Below are positions 34,605 to 44,179 of a stretch of 64,000 nt of DNA, piece after piece (position 1 is the first letter of the stretch; the number at the start of each line of letters is the position of its first letter). The DNA is from Cytobacillus horneckiae (GTDB taxonomy: Bacteria > Bacillota > Bacilli > Bacillales > Cytobacillaceae), in the NCBI RefSeq assembly GCF_002835735.1, contig NZ_PISD01000050.1, forward strand, positions 54,916 through 118,915. The letters run 5' to 3'. The notes under the pieces were generated by a model, which was not told the DNA's origin, did not search any database, and saw only the letters and a list, made by a program, of their open reading frames with translations. The position numbers and the translations under genes are program-made.

Positions 34605-37600
34605 ATGATTGAAAATAAACGATATCCATTAACAGATGCTCAGGCTGGAATTTGGTTTGCTCACCAGCTTGAGCCTACTAGTCCTCTTTATAATACCGGA
34701 GAATTTGTTGAAATAAAGGATTCGATGAATGTAGCTGTATTTATTGAAGCAATAAAGGAAGCTGTTTATGAAGCGGATAGCTTACATATGAGATTTGGTG
34801 AGGATGATAACGGACCTTGGCAGCAAATAGAAAAGCATAAAGCATGTGTGCAATTCATTGATATTAGCCAAATGGAATCACCTAAAGAAACGGCCATCCA
34901 ATTAATGAGATCAGATTTACGAGAAAGAATTGATTTAACTCAGGATCAGCTATTTAAACAAATGCTTTTCAAAGTCGATTCATCACACTATCTTTGGTAC
35001 CAAAAAATACATCATATTGCAACGGATGCATACGCCTTTTCGCTGCTTACTAATCGTGTAGCTAATTTATATACCGACAAAATTGAAGAGAAGAACAATA
35101 ACCGAAAACTCTTTTCCCGCTTTTCGGAAGTATTAGAAGAAGATGAAGCTTATAAGGAATCAGAGGATATTACAAACGATCAGCAATATTGGATGGGGAA
35201 ATATAAAAATCTGCCAGAACCAATTAGTCTTACAGATAAAATTACTGCATCGAGTATTGACATATTAAAGGAACAACGAATACTTGATACTCAGCATTTG
35301 CAAATGCTAAAAGCCGCAGCAGGGAAAATGAAGGCTGGTTGGCCTGATATCATGTTTGCTGCGATGGCATTGTATATATATCGCATGACTGGCTCTCGGG
35401 ATATTACTTTAGGCATTCCAATGATGAATCGGCTTCAATCAGCTTCTATTAATATTCCTTGCACGAAAATGAATATATTGCCGCTCTATGTACAGATCAA
35501 ACCAGAGACCGCTTTTATTGATATTGTGAGGCATGTATCTAGAGAGCTACGTGAAAATAGCTGGCATCAAAGATATCGCCAAGAACAGCTGCAAAGAGAT
35601 TTGCGAAAAATAGGCAATGGCAAGCAATTATTCGGGCCTCAAGTGAATGTTATGCCATTTTCATATAATCCTGTGTTTGGTGCAACAAAAGCTGCTACTT
35701 TTAAGCTATCTACTGGTCCAGTAGAAGATTTAACATTAAATATATATGATCAAGGCAATCATAATGGCATTGCAATCGATTTAGAGGGAAATGCAGCAAA
35801 GTATACGAGAGAAGAATTAAAGCTGCATTGTGATAGATTCCTCCACTTGCTGCAAAAACTAGCACAGATGTCTGTAGATGAACCTATTGGAAAGATCAGT
35901 ATATTATTGCCTGAAGAAAGTGAAAAGGTATTAAACACATGGAATAATCATGCTGCGCCAATTGAGAAACATGATCCAGTCAGTCTTTTTCGTCATCAAG
36001 TCTTATCATCGCCAGAACGGGTAGCGGTCATGTGTAATGATACTGTTTTATCATATAAACAGCTTGATGAGCAATCCAACCGGCTTGCCCATGTATTAAG
36101 GAAAAGAGGTGTTGGCCCTGAGAAGTTTGCCGCTATTGCGTTAGAAAGGTCAGAAAACCTGCTCGTTAGCATACTAGCCATATGGAAAACAGGAGGTGCT
36201 TATTTGCCGCTTGACCCATCGTATCCCGAAGATCGCATCCATTATATGCTAGCTGATGCAAAACCTGAGTTGATCATAACCGACTCTCCATCTAGTGGTT
36301 GTATTCCGACAGAATTCACCCATTTAAAGTTTAATCTCGAAGATAAGCATGTGATGTCAGAAATTAATGAATCATCTGAGAAAAATATTAATTTCTTTAA
36401 GCATCAGTCTTTATTGCACGCCGCTTATATCATTTATACTTCAGGATCGACCGGAAAACCAAAGGGCGTTCTCGTATCGGCTGAAGGGCTTGTTCACTTT
36501 CTTCAATATATGAAAAAGCATTTTGCACTCAAGGAGAGTGATAGGTTATTAACTTTAACGACCATATCTTTTGATATATCAATTTTAGAAATGTTTATGC
36601 CTTTAATTAGCGGTGCAGCTTGTGTTTTAACTAGACGTGAAACTGTACAAGATCCAATCAGCTTAAACAATACAATCAAGAATAAAGCCATTACGATTAT
36701 GCAAGCAACGCCAACTCATTGGCAAATGATTCTCTCACATCATCATTCATCGTTACAAGGAGTCAAGGCGTTAGTAGGAGGAGAGGCGCTGCCAGCATAT
36801 TTAGCAAAAGAATTATCAGCTGCCTGTCATTCAGTAACAAATTTGTATGGCCCAACAGAAACGACTATTTGGTCTACTATATATTCGGTGAAAAGTGATC
36901 ACCCTGTTTCAACCATTGGCAAGCCTATCGATCATACAAAAGTATATGTGCTTGATGAGAGTTTGCAGCCAGTTGCGCCTGGTATTGAAGGCGAGCTTTA
37001 TATTGCAGGTAAAGGCTTGGCAAGAGGCTATCACGGAAGGATGGTTTTAACAGCTGAACGTTTTGTCGCCAACCCCTTTGATAAAGAGGGCAGCAGAATG
37101 TATCGCACAGGCGATATCGTTAAATGGAATAAAAATGGCCAGCTCAAATATATTAAACGTGCTGATGATCAGGTGAAAATTAGAGGCCATCGCATCGAAT
37201 TGGGAGAAATAGAAAAAGTACTTTGCTCATTCTCAGATGAATTGAAAGCAAGAGTAATTGTGAGAGAAGATACACCTGGTGATCAACGGCTTGCAGCTTA
37301 TGTGGTAGCAGATGGAATACAGCCAAAGCAAGAAAAGCTTACAGAACATGTCAAAAGGACATTGCCGGATTATATGGTACCTGGGGCATTTGTATTTTTA
37401 GATAAATTCCCGCTAACTTTGAATGGGAAATTGGATAAAAGAAAATTGCCAAGGCCGGAAGTTGAGCAAATGAATGTGGATTATAGCTCAATGAACGAGG
37501 ACGAAAGAATCTTGCATGATATGTTTACAGAGTTATTAAATATCCCTGCAATTGCTTTAAATCAATCATTCTTTGATTTAGGCGGTCATTCTCTGCTTGC

Positions 37601-40600
37601 ATCTAATTTAATTGCAAAAATAAGAAGAACATTTAAAAAAGAAATTCCGTTCACAACAATTTTCAAATACCCGACAATTAAAGAATTGTCACAACAAATA
37701 AAAGCAGGACAAGCTGTGGGACACGAAATGATATCAATTGAGAATAAAGGAAGCGTCCCGTTATCCTATGCCCAGAATAGGCTTTGGATTATTGACCAAA
37801 TGGAAGGCCCTAGTGCAGCTTATAATATACCTTTAGTTATTGAATTAAATGGTCCATTAGATGTAAAAGCGCTAAACGAGGCATTACAAGAGGTAGTAGA
37901 CCGACATGACTCATTAAGGACAGTATTTGCAGTGGAAAACGATTTACCAGTACAGAAGATTGTACCCGTAAAGAAAACGCCAGTGTTATTGCAAACAATA
38001 AAACTAAACAAAGATGAAATCGAAAATGTACTTAATCAGGCAGTTAGTGAAGAGTTTAAACTTAAAGCAGAACCACCATTTAAAGCAGCCTTGTACGAAA
38101 TAGGAGAGGGTGAATATGTACTATTATTGCTTCTCCATCATATAATTGCTGATGGCTGGTCATTATCACCGTTAACTAAGGATTTATCAGAAGCATATAA
38201 AGCCAAAATAGAAGGAGATTCGATGATGGAGCAGCCGTCATTGGATTTACAGTATAAGGATTACACTTTATGGCAGAGGAAAATGATGGAGGATGGAACA
38301 AACGATAAAGATATGGCATATTGGAAAAAACAATTGAATCATCTTCCAGATGAAATTCCATTGCCTTTTGATATTCAAAGACCTAATAAAAGAAGTGATC
38401 AAGGAAAGCATTTTCCATTTGAAATAAAAGAGCATTTATTAACTGAGCTCAACAGTTTGGCAAAGAGAAAAAATGTGACGTTGTTTATGGTTCTACAGGC
38501 AGCCCTGTCCTCATTACTTTTCCGACTAGGTGCAGGAACAGATATCCCGCTAGGCACGCCAATAGCCGGAAGAAATGACCAAAAGCTTGACTCAATAATC
38601 GGATTTTTTGTCAATACTTTAGTCCTTAGAACAAATGTGGCCGGGAACCCGACATTCAGTGAGCTTTTGGATAGAGTGAAAGAGACCAATTTGGAGGCAT
38701 ACGATCATCAAGAAATCCCTTTTGAAAAGATTGTAGAGGCAGTTAATCCTGAACGGTCTGCAGCAAGACATCCGCTTTTCCAGATTATGCTGATTCTTCA
38801 AAGTACACCTGAACCGTCTATTGATTTTCCGAAAATGGCTTCTAAAGTGAAGTTAAGAGGGACGGGGACGGCAAAATTTGATTTAACCTTTGAATTATGG
38901 GAAAGGTCAAATAAACATGGCGGAATGGACGGATTAATTGAATATAGAACAGACCTATTTAATGAACGAATCGTCGCAAGACTGCTTAGTCTATGGCTGG
39001 CATTTCTAGAAAAAACAGTAGAAAATCCGGACATTCCTATTGGGTTCATCCCCATTGCAAGTAAGGAAGAAATCCAAGCTGTGCATAAGAAGCCACGATT
39101 AAGGAACAAAAATAAACAAAAGAAAACAATTGTTGAGCTATTTGAAGAGCAGGTAGCACGCTATCCTGATAAAGCTGCTGTATCATATAATGATGAAAAA
39201 TTAACCTATGAACAATTAAATCAAAAAGCAAACCAACTGGCTCGTTACTTAATTGACCTTGGGGCTGGACCTGAAAAATTTATCGCTATTATGCTGCCAA
39301 GATCGATAGAGATGATGGTAAGTATTTTGGCTGTCATCAAGTCTGGTGCAGCTTATGTTCCTATTGATCCGGATTATCCAGCTGAACGTATCGGTTTTAT
39401 TTTGTCAGATTCAGAGCCTTCATTATTAATCACTGATCATAATGGAATCAGGCAATTAGATGAATTCCCAGATGAACGCATACTCGATATTGGCGGTAAA
39501 CCAGCTAGAGATCTATTGAAGTATACGACAGACAATATCCAAGACAATGAGCGTGAAGTAAGTGTGGCTCCTGGGAATGCTACCTATATTATTTATACTT
39601 CAGGGTCTACAGGCGTACCTAAAGGAGTGGTGATTCCTCATTCAAATGTGCTTCGTCTATTAAGCGAGACGGAGAATTGGTACCATTTTGATCATCATGA
39701 TATTTGGACGATGTTCCATTCATATGCCTTTGACTTTTCCGTGTGGGAAATATGGGGCGCGCTTTTATATGGCGGCAAATTAGTCATTGTTCCTTATACA
39801 GTGAGCAGGACACCGGTAGAATTTTTGCAGCTGATCGTGCGAGAAAGAGTGACAGTGCTTAATCAAACTCCATCTGCCTTTTATCAGCTAATTAATGCTG
39901 AAAAAGAGAGAATTGAACTAGCTGATATGCTGTGTCTGAAATATATTATTTTTGGCGGTGAATCACTAGAGCTTGCTAGATTGAAAGAATGGTACAACAT
40001 CCACAAAAATACGAGAACAAAACTGGTAAATATGTACGGTATTACTGAGACGACAGTACATGTGAGTTACTTGGAAATTCAGCCCGAAATTATCGAGAGA
40101 AAAGGAAATAGTTTAATAGGCGAAAGTATTCCTGATTTACAAGTCTATATTTTAGATGATTATTTGCAGCCGGTACCAATTGGTGTGACAGGTGAAATGT
40201 ATGTTGCTGGAGGAGGGCTTGCAAGAGGATATTTGAACAGAAATGTGTTAACTGCCTCCAGGTTTGTTGCAAATCCTTTCGGAACACCTGGGAGCAGAAT
40301 GTATAAAACAGGCGATCTTGCTAAATGGCAGGAGGATGGAACCCTCGATTATATCGGCCGGTCTGACCATCAAGTAAAATTGCGTGGATATCGCATAGAA
40401 CTCGGAGAAATTAATTCAATTTTAATGCAACATGAAGCAGTTAAAGAAGCCGCAACGATCGTCAGCGATCAACACGGAGATAAGCATCTGGTAGGCTTTA
40501 TTGTTGCATCTAGAGAAATAAAGAATATCGAATTAAGAGAATTTATGTCGTCGTTTCTACCAAATTACATGATTCCTTCAGCATTTGTCCAAGTTGAGGC

Positions 40601-41735
40601 AATCCCATTAACTTCGCATGGGAAATTGGATGTTAAGGCGCTTCCATCGCCCGAATATGAAGTGAACGTAAAAGGAAATGGGCCTAGTACACCAGGTGAA
40701 GAAATGCTTTGTGATTTATATGCAGAAATTCTTCATTTAGAGGAAGTAGGAGTAAATGACAGCTTCTTCGATTTAGGCGGACATTCATTATTAGCTGTTA
40801 GATTAATGAACCGCGTTCGAGAAGTGTTCGGCAAAGAGCTAGGAATCGGTGTTTTATTTGAGGCAGCAACAGTATCTGAGCTAATAAAGATAATAGATGG
40901 CGAAAGCCATTCAGCCAACTCTTTAAATACGCTGCTGCCATTACGAAAAAGCGGAACAGAGACGCCGTTATTTTGCGTTCATCCTGCCGGAGGACTAAGC
41001 TGGTGCTATGCGGGGTTCATGTCCTCATTAGGTCCAGAGTATCCGCTTTACGGACTTCAGGCAAAAGGGATACGTAAAAAAGAAACAAAGCCAGGCTCTC
41101 TCGTAGAAATGGCAAGGGATTATATTGATGAGCTGAAATCAGTGCAGCCTTATGGCCCATACCGGCTTCTTGGCTGGTCGCTAGGCGGAAATGTTGTGCA
41201 TGCCATGGCGGTCGAACTGCAGGAGCAAGGTGAAGAAGTAGAGTTCATGGTTATATTAGATTCGTACCCTAGTCATTTTATTCCATTATCAGGAGAAGAG
41301 GGAGAGCAAGATGCCTTAATTGCTTTGCTTACATTAGGCGGATATGATCCAGATCAATTAAAGGATGAGCAGGTAACGATTGAAGGCGTGATTGAACTAT
41401 TGAAGGATCATGGAAGCGCATTAGCTAGTCTTGATGAAAAGACAATTATAAATTTAAAAGATACGTATAAAAACTCTATTAAAATAATGTCAGAGTATAA
41501 ACCGAAGCAATATAACGGAGACATGCTTTTCTTTAAATCAACGATTGTGCCTGACTGGTTTAAAGAAGCAGATCCAGCGAGATGGCTTCCTTTCTTGTGC
41601 GGAAAGATGAAACAATTTGATATCGAATGCCGCCATAAAGACATGTGTCAGCCGGTACCGCTTGCACAAATAGGTAAAATTATTTCACAAGAACTGCAAA
41701 AAAACGAAAAAGTGTTAGTAGAAGGGATTGAATGA
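34605..41735 (+). CDS. dhbF: Bacillibactin non-ribosomal peptide synthetase DhbF (C-A-T-C-A-T-TE)
   Basis: A 2376-residue dimodular NRPS. C1 runs from about residue 5 to 440 (HHIATDA at 136-142, a DA variant of the HHxxxDG motif). A1 is about 455-950, with binding-pocket residues D-I-L-Q-L-G-L-I-W, the glycine code of DhbF. T1 has Ser996 in GGHSLL. C2 is about 1048-1480 (HHIIADG at 1178-1184). A2 is about 1500-2010 with code D-F-W-N-I-G-M-V-H for threonine. T2 has Ser2061. The thioesterase has Ser2192 in GWSLGG. It condenses DHB, Gly and Thr and trimerises them to the cyclic lactone. The ATG at 34605 follows GGGGGT. Its stop overlaps mbtH by four bases. Confidence 0.96.
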   Translation: MIENKRYPLTDAQAGIWFAHQLEPTSPLYNTGEFVEIKDSMNVAVFIEAIKEAVYEADSLHMRFGEDDNGPWQQIEKHKACVQFIDISQMESPKETAIQLMRSDLRERIDLTQDQLFKQMLFKVDSSHYLWYQKIHHIATDAYAFSLLTNRVANLYTDKIEEKNNNRKLFSRFSEVLEEDEAYKESEDITNDQQYWMGKYKNLPEPISLTDKITASSIDILKEQRILDTQHLQMLKAAAGKMKAGWPDIMFAAMALYIYRMTGSRDITLGIPMMNRLQSASINIPCTKMNILPLYVQIKPETAFIDIVRHVSRELRENSWHQRYRQEQLQRDLRKIGNGKQLFGPQVNVMPFSYNPVFGATKAATFKLSTGPVEDLTLNIYDQGNHNGIAIDLEGNAAKYTREELKLHCDRFLHLLQKLAQMSVDEPIGKISILLPEESEKVLNTWNNHAAPIEKHDPVSLFRHQVLSSPERVAVMCNDTVLSYKQLDEQSNRLAHVLRKRGVGPEKFAAIALERSENLLVSILAIWKTGGAYLPLDPSYPEDRIHYMLADAKPELIITDSPSSGCIPTEFTHLKFNLEDKHVMSEINESSEKNINFFKHQSLLHAAYIIYTSGSTGKPKGVLVSAEGLVHFLQYMKKHFALKESDRLLTLTTISFDISILEMFMPLISGAACVLTRRETVQDPISLNNTIKNKAITIMQATPTHWQMILSHHHSSLQGVKALVGGEALPAYLAKELSAACHSVTNLYGPTETTIWSTIYSVKSDHPVSTIGKPIDHTKVYVLDESLQPVAPGIEGELYIAGKGLARGYHGRMVLTAERFVANPFDKEGSRMYRTGDIVKWNKNGQLKYIKRADDQVKIRGHRIELGEIEKVLCSFSDELKARVIVREDTPGDQRLAAYVVADGIQPKQEKLTEHVKRTLPDYMVPGAFVFLDKFPLTLNGKLDKRKLPRPEVEQMNVDYSSMNEDERILHDMFTELLNIPAIALNQSFFDLGGHSLLASNLIAKIRRTFKKEIPFTTIFKYPTIKELSQQIKAGQAVGHEMISIENKGSVPLSYAQNRLWIIDQMEGPSAAYNIPLVIELNGPLDVKALNEALQEVVDRHDSLRTVFAVENDLPVQKIVPVKKTPVLLQTIKLNKDEIENVLNQAVSEEFKLKAEPPFKAALYEIGEGEYVLLLLLHHIIADGWSLSPLTKDLSEAYKAKIEGDSMMEQPSLDLQYKDYTLWQRKMMEDGTNDKDMAYWKKQLNHLPDEIPLPFDIQRPNKRSDQGKHFPFEIKEHLLTELNSLAKRKNVTLFMVLQAALSSLLFRLGAGTDIPLGTPIAGRNDQKLDSIIGFFVNTLVLRTNVAGNPTFSELLDRVKETNLEAYDHQEIPFEKIVEAVNPERSAARHPLFQIMLILQSTPEPSIDFPKMASKVKLRGTGTAKFDLTFELWERSNKHGGMDGLIEYRTDLFNERIVARLLSLWLAFLEKTVENPDIPIGFIPIASKEEIQAVHKKPRLRNKNKQKKTIVELFEEQVARYPDKAAVSYNDEKLTYEQLNQKANQLARYLIDLGAGPEKFIAIMLPRSIEMMVSILAVIKSGAAYVPIDPDYPAERIGFILSDSEPSLLITDHNGIRQLDEFPDERILDIGGKPARDLLKYTTDNIQDNEREVSVAPGNATYIIYTSGSTGVPKGVVIPHSNVLRLLSETENWYHFDHHDIWTMFHSYAFDFSVWEIWGALLYGGKLVIVPYTVSRTPVEFLQLIVRERVTVLNQTPSAFYQLINAEKERIELADMLCLKYIIFGGESLELARLKEWYNIHKNTRTKLVNMYGITETTVHVSYLEIQPEIIERKGNSLIGESIPDLQVYILDDYLQPVPIGVTGEMYVAGGGLARGYLNRNVLTASRFVANPFGTPGSRMYKTGDLAKWQEDGTLDYIGRSDHQVKLRGYRIELGEINSILMQHEAVKEAATIVSDQHGDKHLVGFIVASREIKNIELREFMSSFLPNYMIPSAFVQVEAIPLTSHGKLDVKALPSPEYEVNVKGNGPSTPGEEMLCDLYAEILHLEEVGVNDSFFDLGGHSLLAVRLMNRVREVFGKELGIGVLFEAATVSELIKIIDGESHSANSLNTLLPLRKSGTETPLFCVHPAGGLSWCYAGFMSSLGPEYPLYGLQAKGIRKKETKPGSLVEMARDYIDELKSVQPYGPYRLLGWSLGGNVVHAMAVELQEQGEEVEFMVILDSYPSHFIPLSGEEGEQDALIALLTLGGYDPDQLKDEQVTIEGVIELLKDHGSALASLDEKTIINLKDTYKNSIKIMSEYKPKQYNGDMLFFKSTIVPDWFKEADPARWLPFLCGKMKQFDIECRHKDMCQPVPLAQIGKIISQELQKNEKVLVEGIE

Positions 41736-41956
41736 TTGTGACAAATCCATTTGAAAATAAAGATGGACTGTATTATGTGCTGAAAAATGATGAGGGACAA
41801 TATTCTCTTTGGCCGCATTTTATTGATATTCCTAACGGATGGGAAATCGTTTTTGGGCAGGCTGATTTACTTGCCTGCCAAGACTATATCGAAACAAACT
41901 GGAAGGATCTCATTCCAAACAGCGTGAAAAAAGAAGTGATTGAGGCCCCTATGTAA
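41732..41956 (+). CDS. MbtH-like NRPS chaperone
   Basis: A 74-residue MbtH-family protein that binds adenylation domains and supports their activity. The motif NPFENKDGLYYVLKNDEGQYSLWP and the conserved tryptophans in the SLWP and GWEIVFG stretches are clear. The start overlaps the dhbF stop (ATGA), and its TAA shares a base with the following ATG, so expression is coupled to the synthetase. Confidence 0.95.
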   Translation: MIVTNPFENKDGLYYVLKNDEGQYSLWPHFIDIPNGWEIVFGQADLLACQDYIETNWKDLIPNSVKKEVIEAPM

Positions 41957-43364
41957 TGAGCGGGACGGGCTTATTTACCTCAAGAAAAGCAGTTTGTTTC
42001 GTATATGTATTAGCTATGTTCATGGCGTCGCTAGATGGAACAATTGTGTATGTGGCTTTACCTACTATTGGACAAGAATTTGGCGTTTCTTCAGCAGATT
42101 TAAGCGGCATTACTGTATGGTATCTTGTCGGTGTTGCAGCCATCCTGCCTATAGCAGGCTGGCTCGCTGGCCGCTTTGGCGGCAAGCGCATCTTTCTTTC
42201 TGCATTAACCTTGTTTACCATCGCTTCGATAGTATGCGGATTGTCTCAAACAGTGTTCATGCTCAGCGTTGCCAGATTCATTCAAGGGTTGGGGGGAGGT
42301 TTGCTTGCCCCCATTGGGATGGCAATGATTTTTAGAACGTTTTCTGTAGAAGAACGTCCGAGAGTTTCACGCTCATTAGTGTTGCCGATTGCCGTAGCTC
42401 CTGCTTTAGGTCCAATCGTTGGCGGAATAATTGTAGAATATATTTCCTGGCAATGGATATTTTTTATAAATATTCCGATTGGCATTGCTGCCTTGTTAAT
42501 TGGTGTTAAATATCTTACTGAACATAAGGAGGCGGAGCCTGCCAAAATGGATTGGACAGGATTTATCCTCATTGTTGCGGGCTTTCCATTGCTTATGTTT
42601 TCGTTAACCCAAGTGTCTTCAAGAGGTTGGGATGCACCTGAAATCCTCATTTGTGGAATGACGGGATTAGTACTTGTTATATCATTCATTAAATATGCAC
42701 TGAATAAAAACAAGCCGATCATGGATTTACAGCTGCTGTATGAGCCGACTTTTCGCAAGTTAAGCATTCTTTCTTTTTTTGCAGTCGGAGGGTTGCAGGG
42801 ACTGCTGTTCTTATTTCCTGTGATGTACCAGCAGGCTGTAGGCGCAACTGCATTTGAAAGCGGATTGACAGTTTTTATAGAAGCGATTGGATTAATGGCT
42901 GCATCTAAGCTGATGCCTTGGACTTTAAAAAAATGGGCGTGTATTATGTTATCCTATTAGGATTTCTAGGTTCAGCAATCTTTTTCTTATTAATGAGCTT
43001 ATTTGGCCCATTTGCCGATCCATGGCTCCTGCGGCTGCTCTTATTTGGCATTGGGCTGACGCTTGGCCACTCAGTAATAGCTATGCAATATACAACATTT
43101 ACAAAAATTTCGTCAGTAAATATGGGGAAAGCAACAACACTATTCAATGTTCAAAACAGGCTAGGTGCGGCAATTGGCATCTCTGTGAATGCAAGCTTGC
43201 TAGTTTTTTTACAAAATCGAACAATGAGCAGTTTGACAAACCCAGCTCCTTATCAAATCTCAATTTTTGGAGCAGCTATATTCCTTCTTATAGCTCTTGT
43301 ACTCACGGTCTTCAGCCGTAATGTGATACAGGAGACGGAACAAGCACAGCGAAAGGCTAGTTAA
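41956..43364 (+). pseudogene. DHA2/EmrB-like MFS exporter interrupted by a frameshift in an A7 run
   Basis: Frame 1 (41956-42960, 334 codons) begins with the typical DHA2 opening (MFMASLDGTIVYVALPTIG, then LAGRFGGKR) and runs to ASKLMPWTLKKWACIMLSY-stop. The C-terminal part continues in another frame, LKKMGVYYVILLGFLGSAIFF, up to 43364. The break lies in AAAAAAA at 42927-42933; one extra A would restore a single protein of about 470 residues. The TTTAAAAAAATGG context includes an A-AAA-AAA slippery heptamer in frame, so transcriptional slippage or -1 frameshifting could still make full-length exporter. A position between mbtH and sfp points to bacillibactin export. Confidence 0.85.
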
Positions 43365-43391
43365 ATAAAAGAGGAGAAAAAGACGTAAGCT

Positions 43392-44069
43392 ATGATTAAA
43401 GTATTTGCATGTGAATTGCCCAATCAAAGAAGCTGGCAGCAGCTCAAGGATCTTAGTAAATTTATATCAAAAGAAAAGCAAGAAGCCGCAATCAAATTTA
43501 AGAAGGTGGATGATGCCTATCGGACAGTCATGTGTCAGCTTTTGCTACAGGCAGTTTTGTATAAAGAATATCAAATCCCAAAGAACTTAAATATTAGCTA
43601 TACTCCATTTGGAAAACCATTTTTACAAAATCAATCTGATGTGTATTTTAATTTGTCCCACTCTGGAAATTGGTGTGTATGTGCAGTAAATGGCGAAAGA
43701 GTAGGCATCGATGTGGAAAAAGCTGAGGAAATTCCAAGAGATTTGCTACATATTGTACTATCAAATGATGAAATGGAAGAGTACTGTGAGTTGGAATCCC
43801 GTTTTTTCGAAAAATGGACATTAAAAGAAAGCTATTTAAAAGCAATAGGAACAGGATTATCAACCTCTTTGGAATCGGTAGAAATCTATCCTTGCATAGA
43901 TGGAATGTATCATGTTTTTCACCAACAAGAAAAATTCTTGCCTGGTGAATGCAAGCTCTATCAGCTATGTACGGATTATAAATTATCTGTATGCTCGTTA
44001 GGAAATCAGTCTCGTTTTGATCAACAAATACACAAATACACATTTGAAGAAATTCTTCAATGTCAATAA
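43392..44069 (+). CDS. sfp: 4'-phosphopantetheinyl transferase, Sfp type
   Basis: A 225-residue enzyme that moves phosphopantetheine from CoA to carrier domains, here those of DhbB and DhbF. The magnesium-binding GIDVEKAEEIP and the WTLKESYLKAIGTGLS motif are the two Sfp signatures. PFGKPFL and FNLSHSGNW lie upstream of them, as expected. The ATG at 43392 follows GAGGAGAAAAAG at some distance. It is the last gene of the siderophore operon; in B. subtilis sfp lies elsewhere. Confidence 0.93.
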   Translation: MIKVFACELPNQRSWQQLKDLSKFISKEKQEAAIKFKKVDDAYRTVMCQLLLQAVLYKEYQIPKNLNISYTPFGKPFLQNQSDVYFNLSHSGNWCVCAVNGERVGIDVEKAEEIPRDLLHIVLSNDEMEEYCELESRFFEKWTLKESYLKAIGTGLSTSLESVEIYPCIDGMYHVFHQQEKFLPGECKLYQLCTDYKLSVCSLGNQSRFDQQIHKYTFEEILQCQ

Positions 44070-44074
44070 GAAGA

Positions 44075-44118
44075 ACGGTTTCTTTTTACTTAAGGTAAAG
44101 AGAAGCCGTATTTTTTTT
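44075..44118 (+). terminator. Rho-independent terminator of the siderophore operon
   Basis: A 15-base arm (44075-44089, ACGGTTTCTTTTTAC) pairs with 44095-44109 using G-T pairs, followed by T8. The T tract runs into the -35 box of the next promoter. Confidence 0.9.
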
Positions 44119-44145
44119 GACAAAATGTCTATTCTTTATTAATAT
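44117..44145 (+). promoter_or_regulatory. Sigma-A promoter of the pucR-like gene
   Basis: -35 TTGACA (44117-44122), 17 bases, -10 TAATAT (44140-44145), about 35 bases ahead of the GTG start. Confidence 0.82.
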
Positions 44146-44179
44146 TTTATATATTCAGAAAATATAAGGAGGGGAATGA

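Noticed and set aside
34602..41735. A novel siderophore product from the NRPS
   Set aside because: Both adenylation codes, the domain order and the dhbACEB neighbours match the known bacillibactin pathway.
42282..42767. 161-codon minus-strand frame within the DHA2 exporter
   Set aside because: Antisense to conserved MFS sequence, with no ribosome site.
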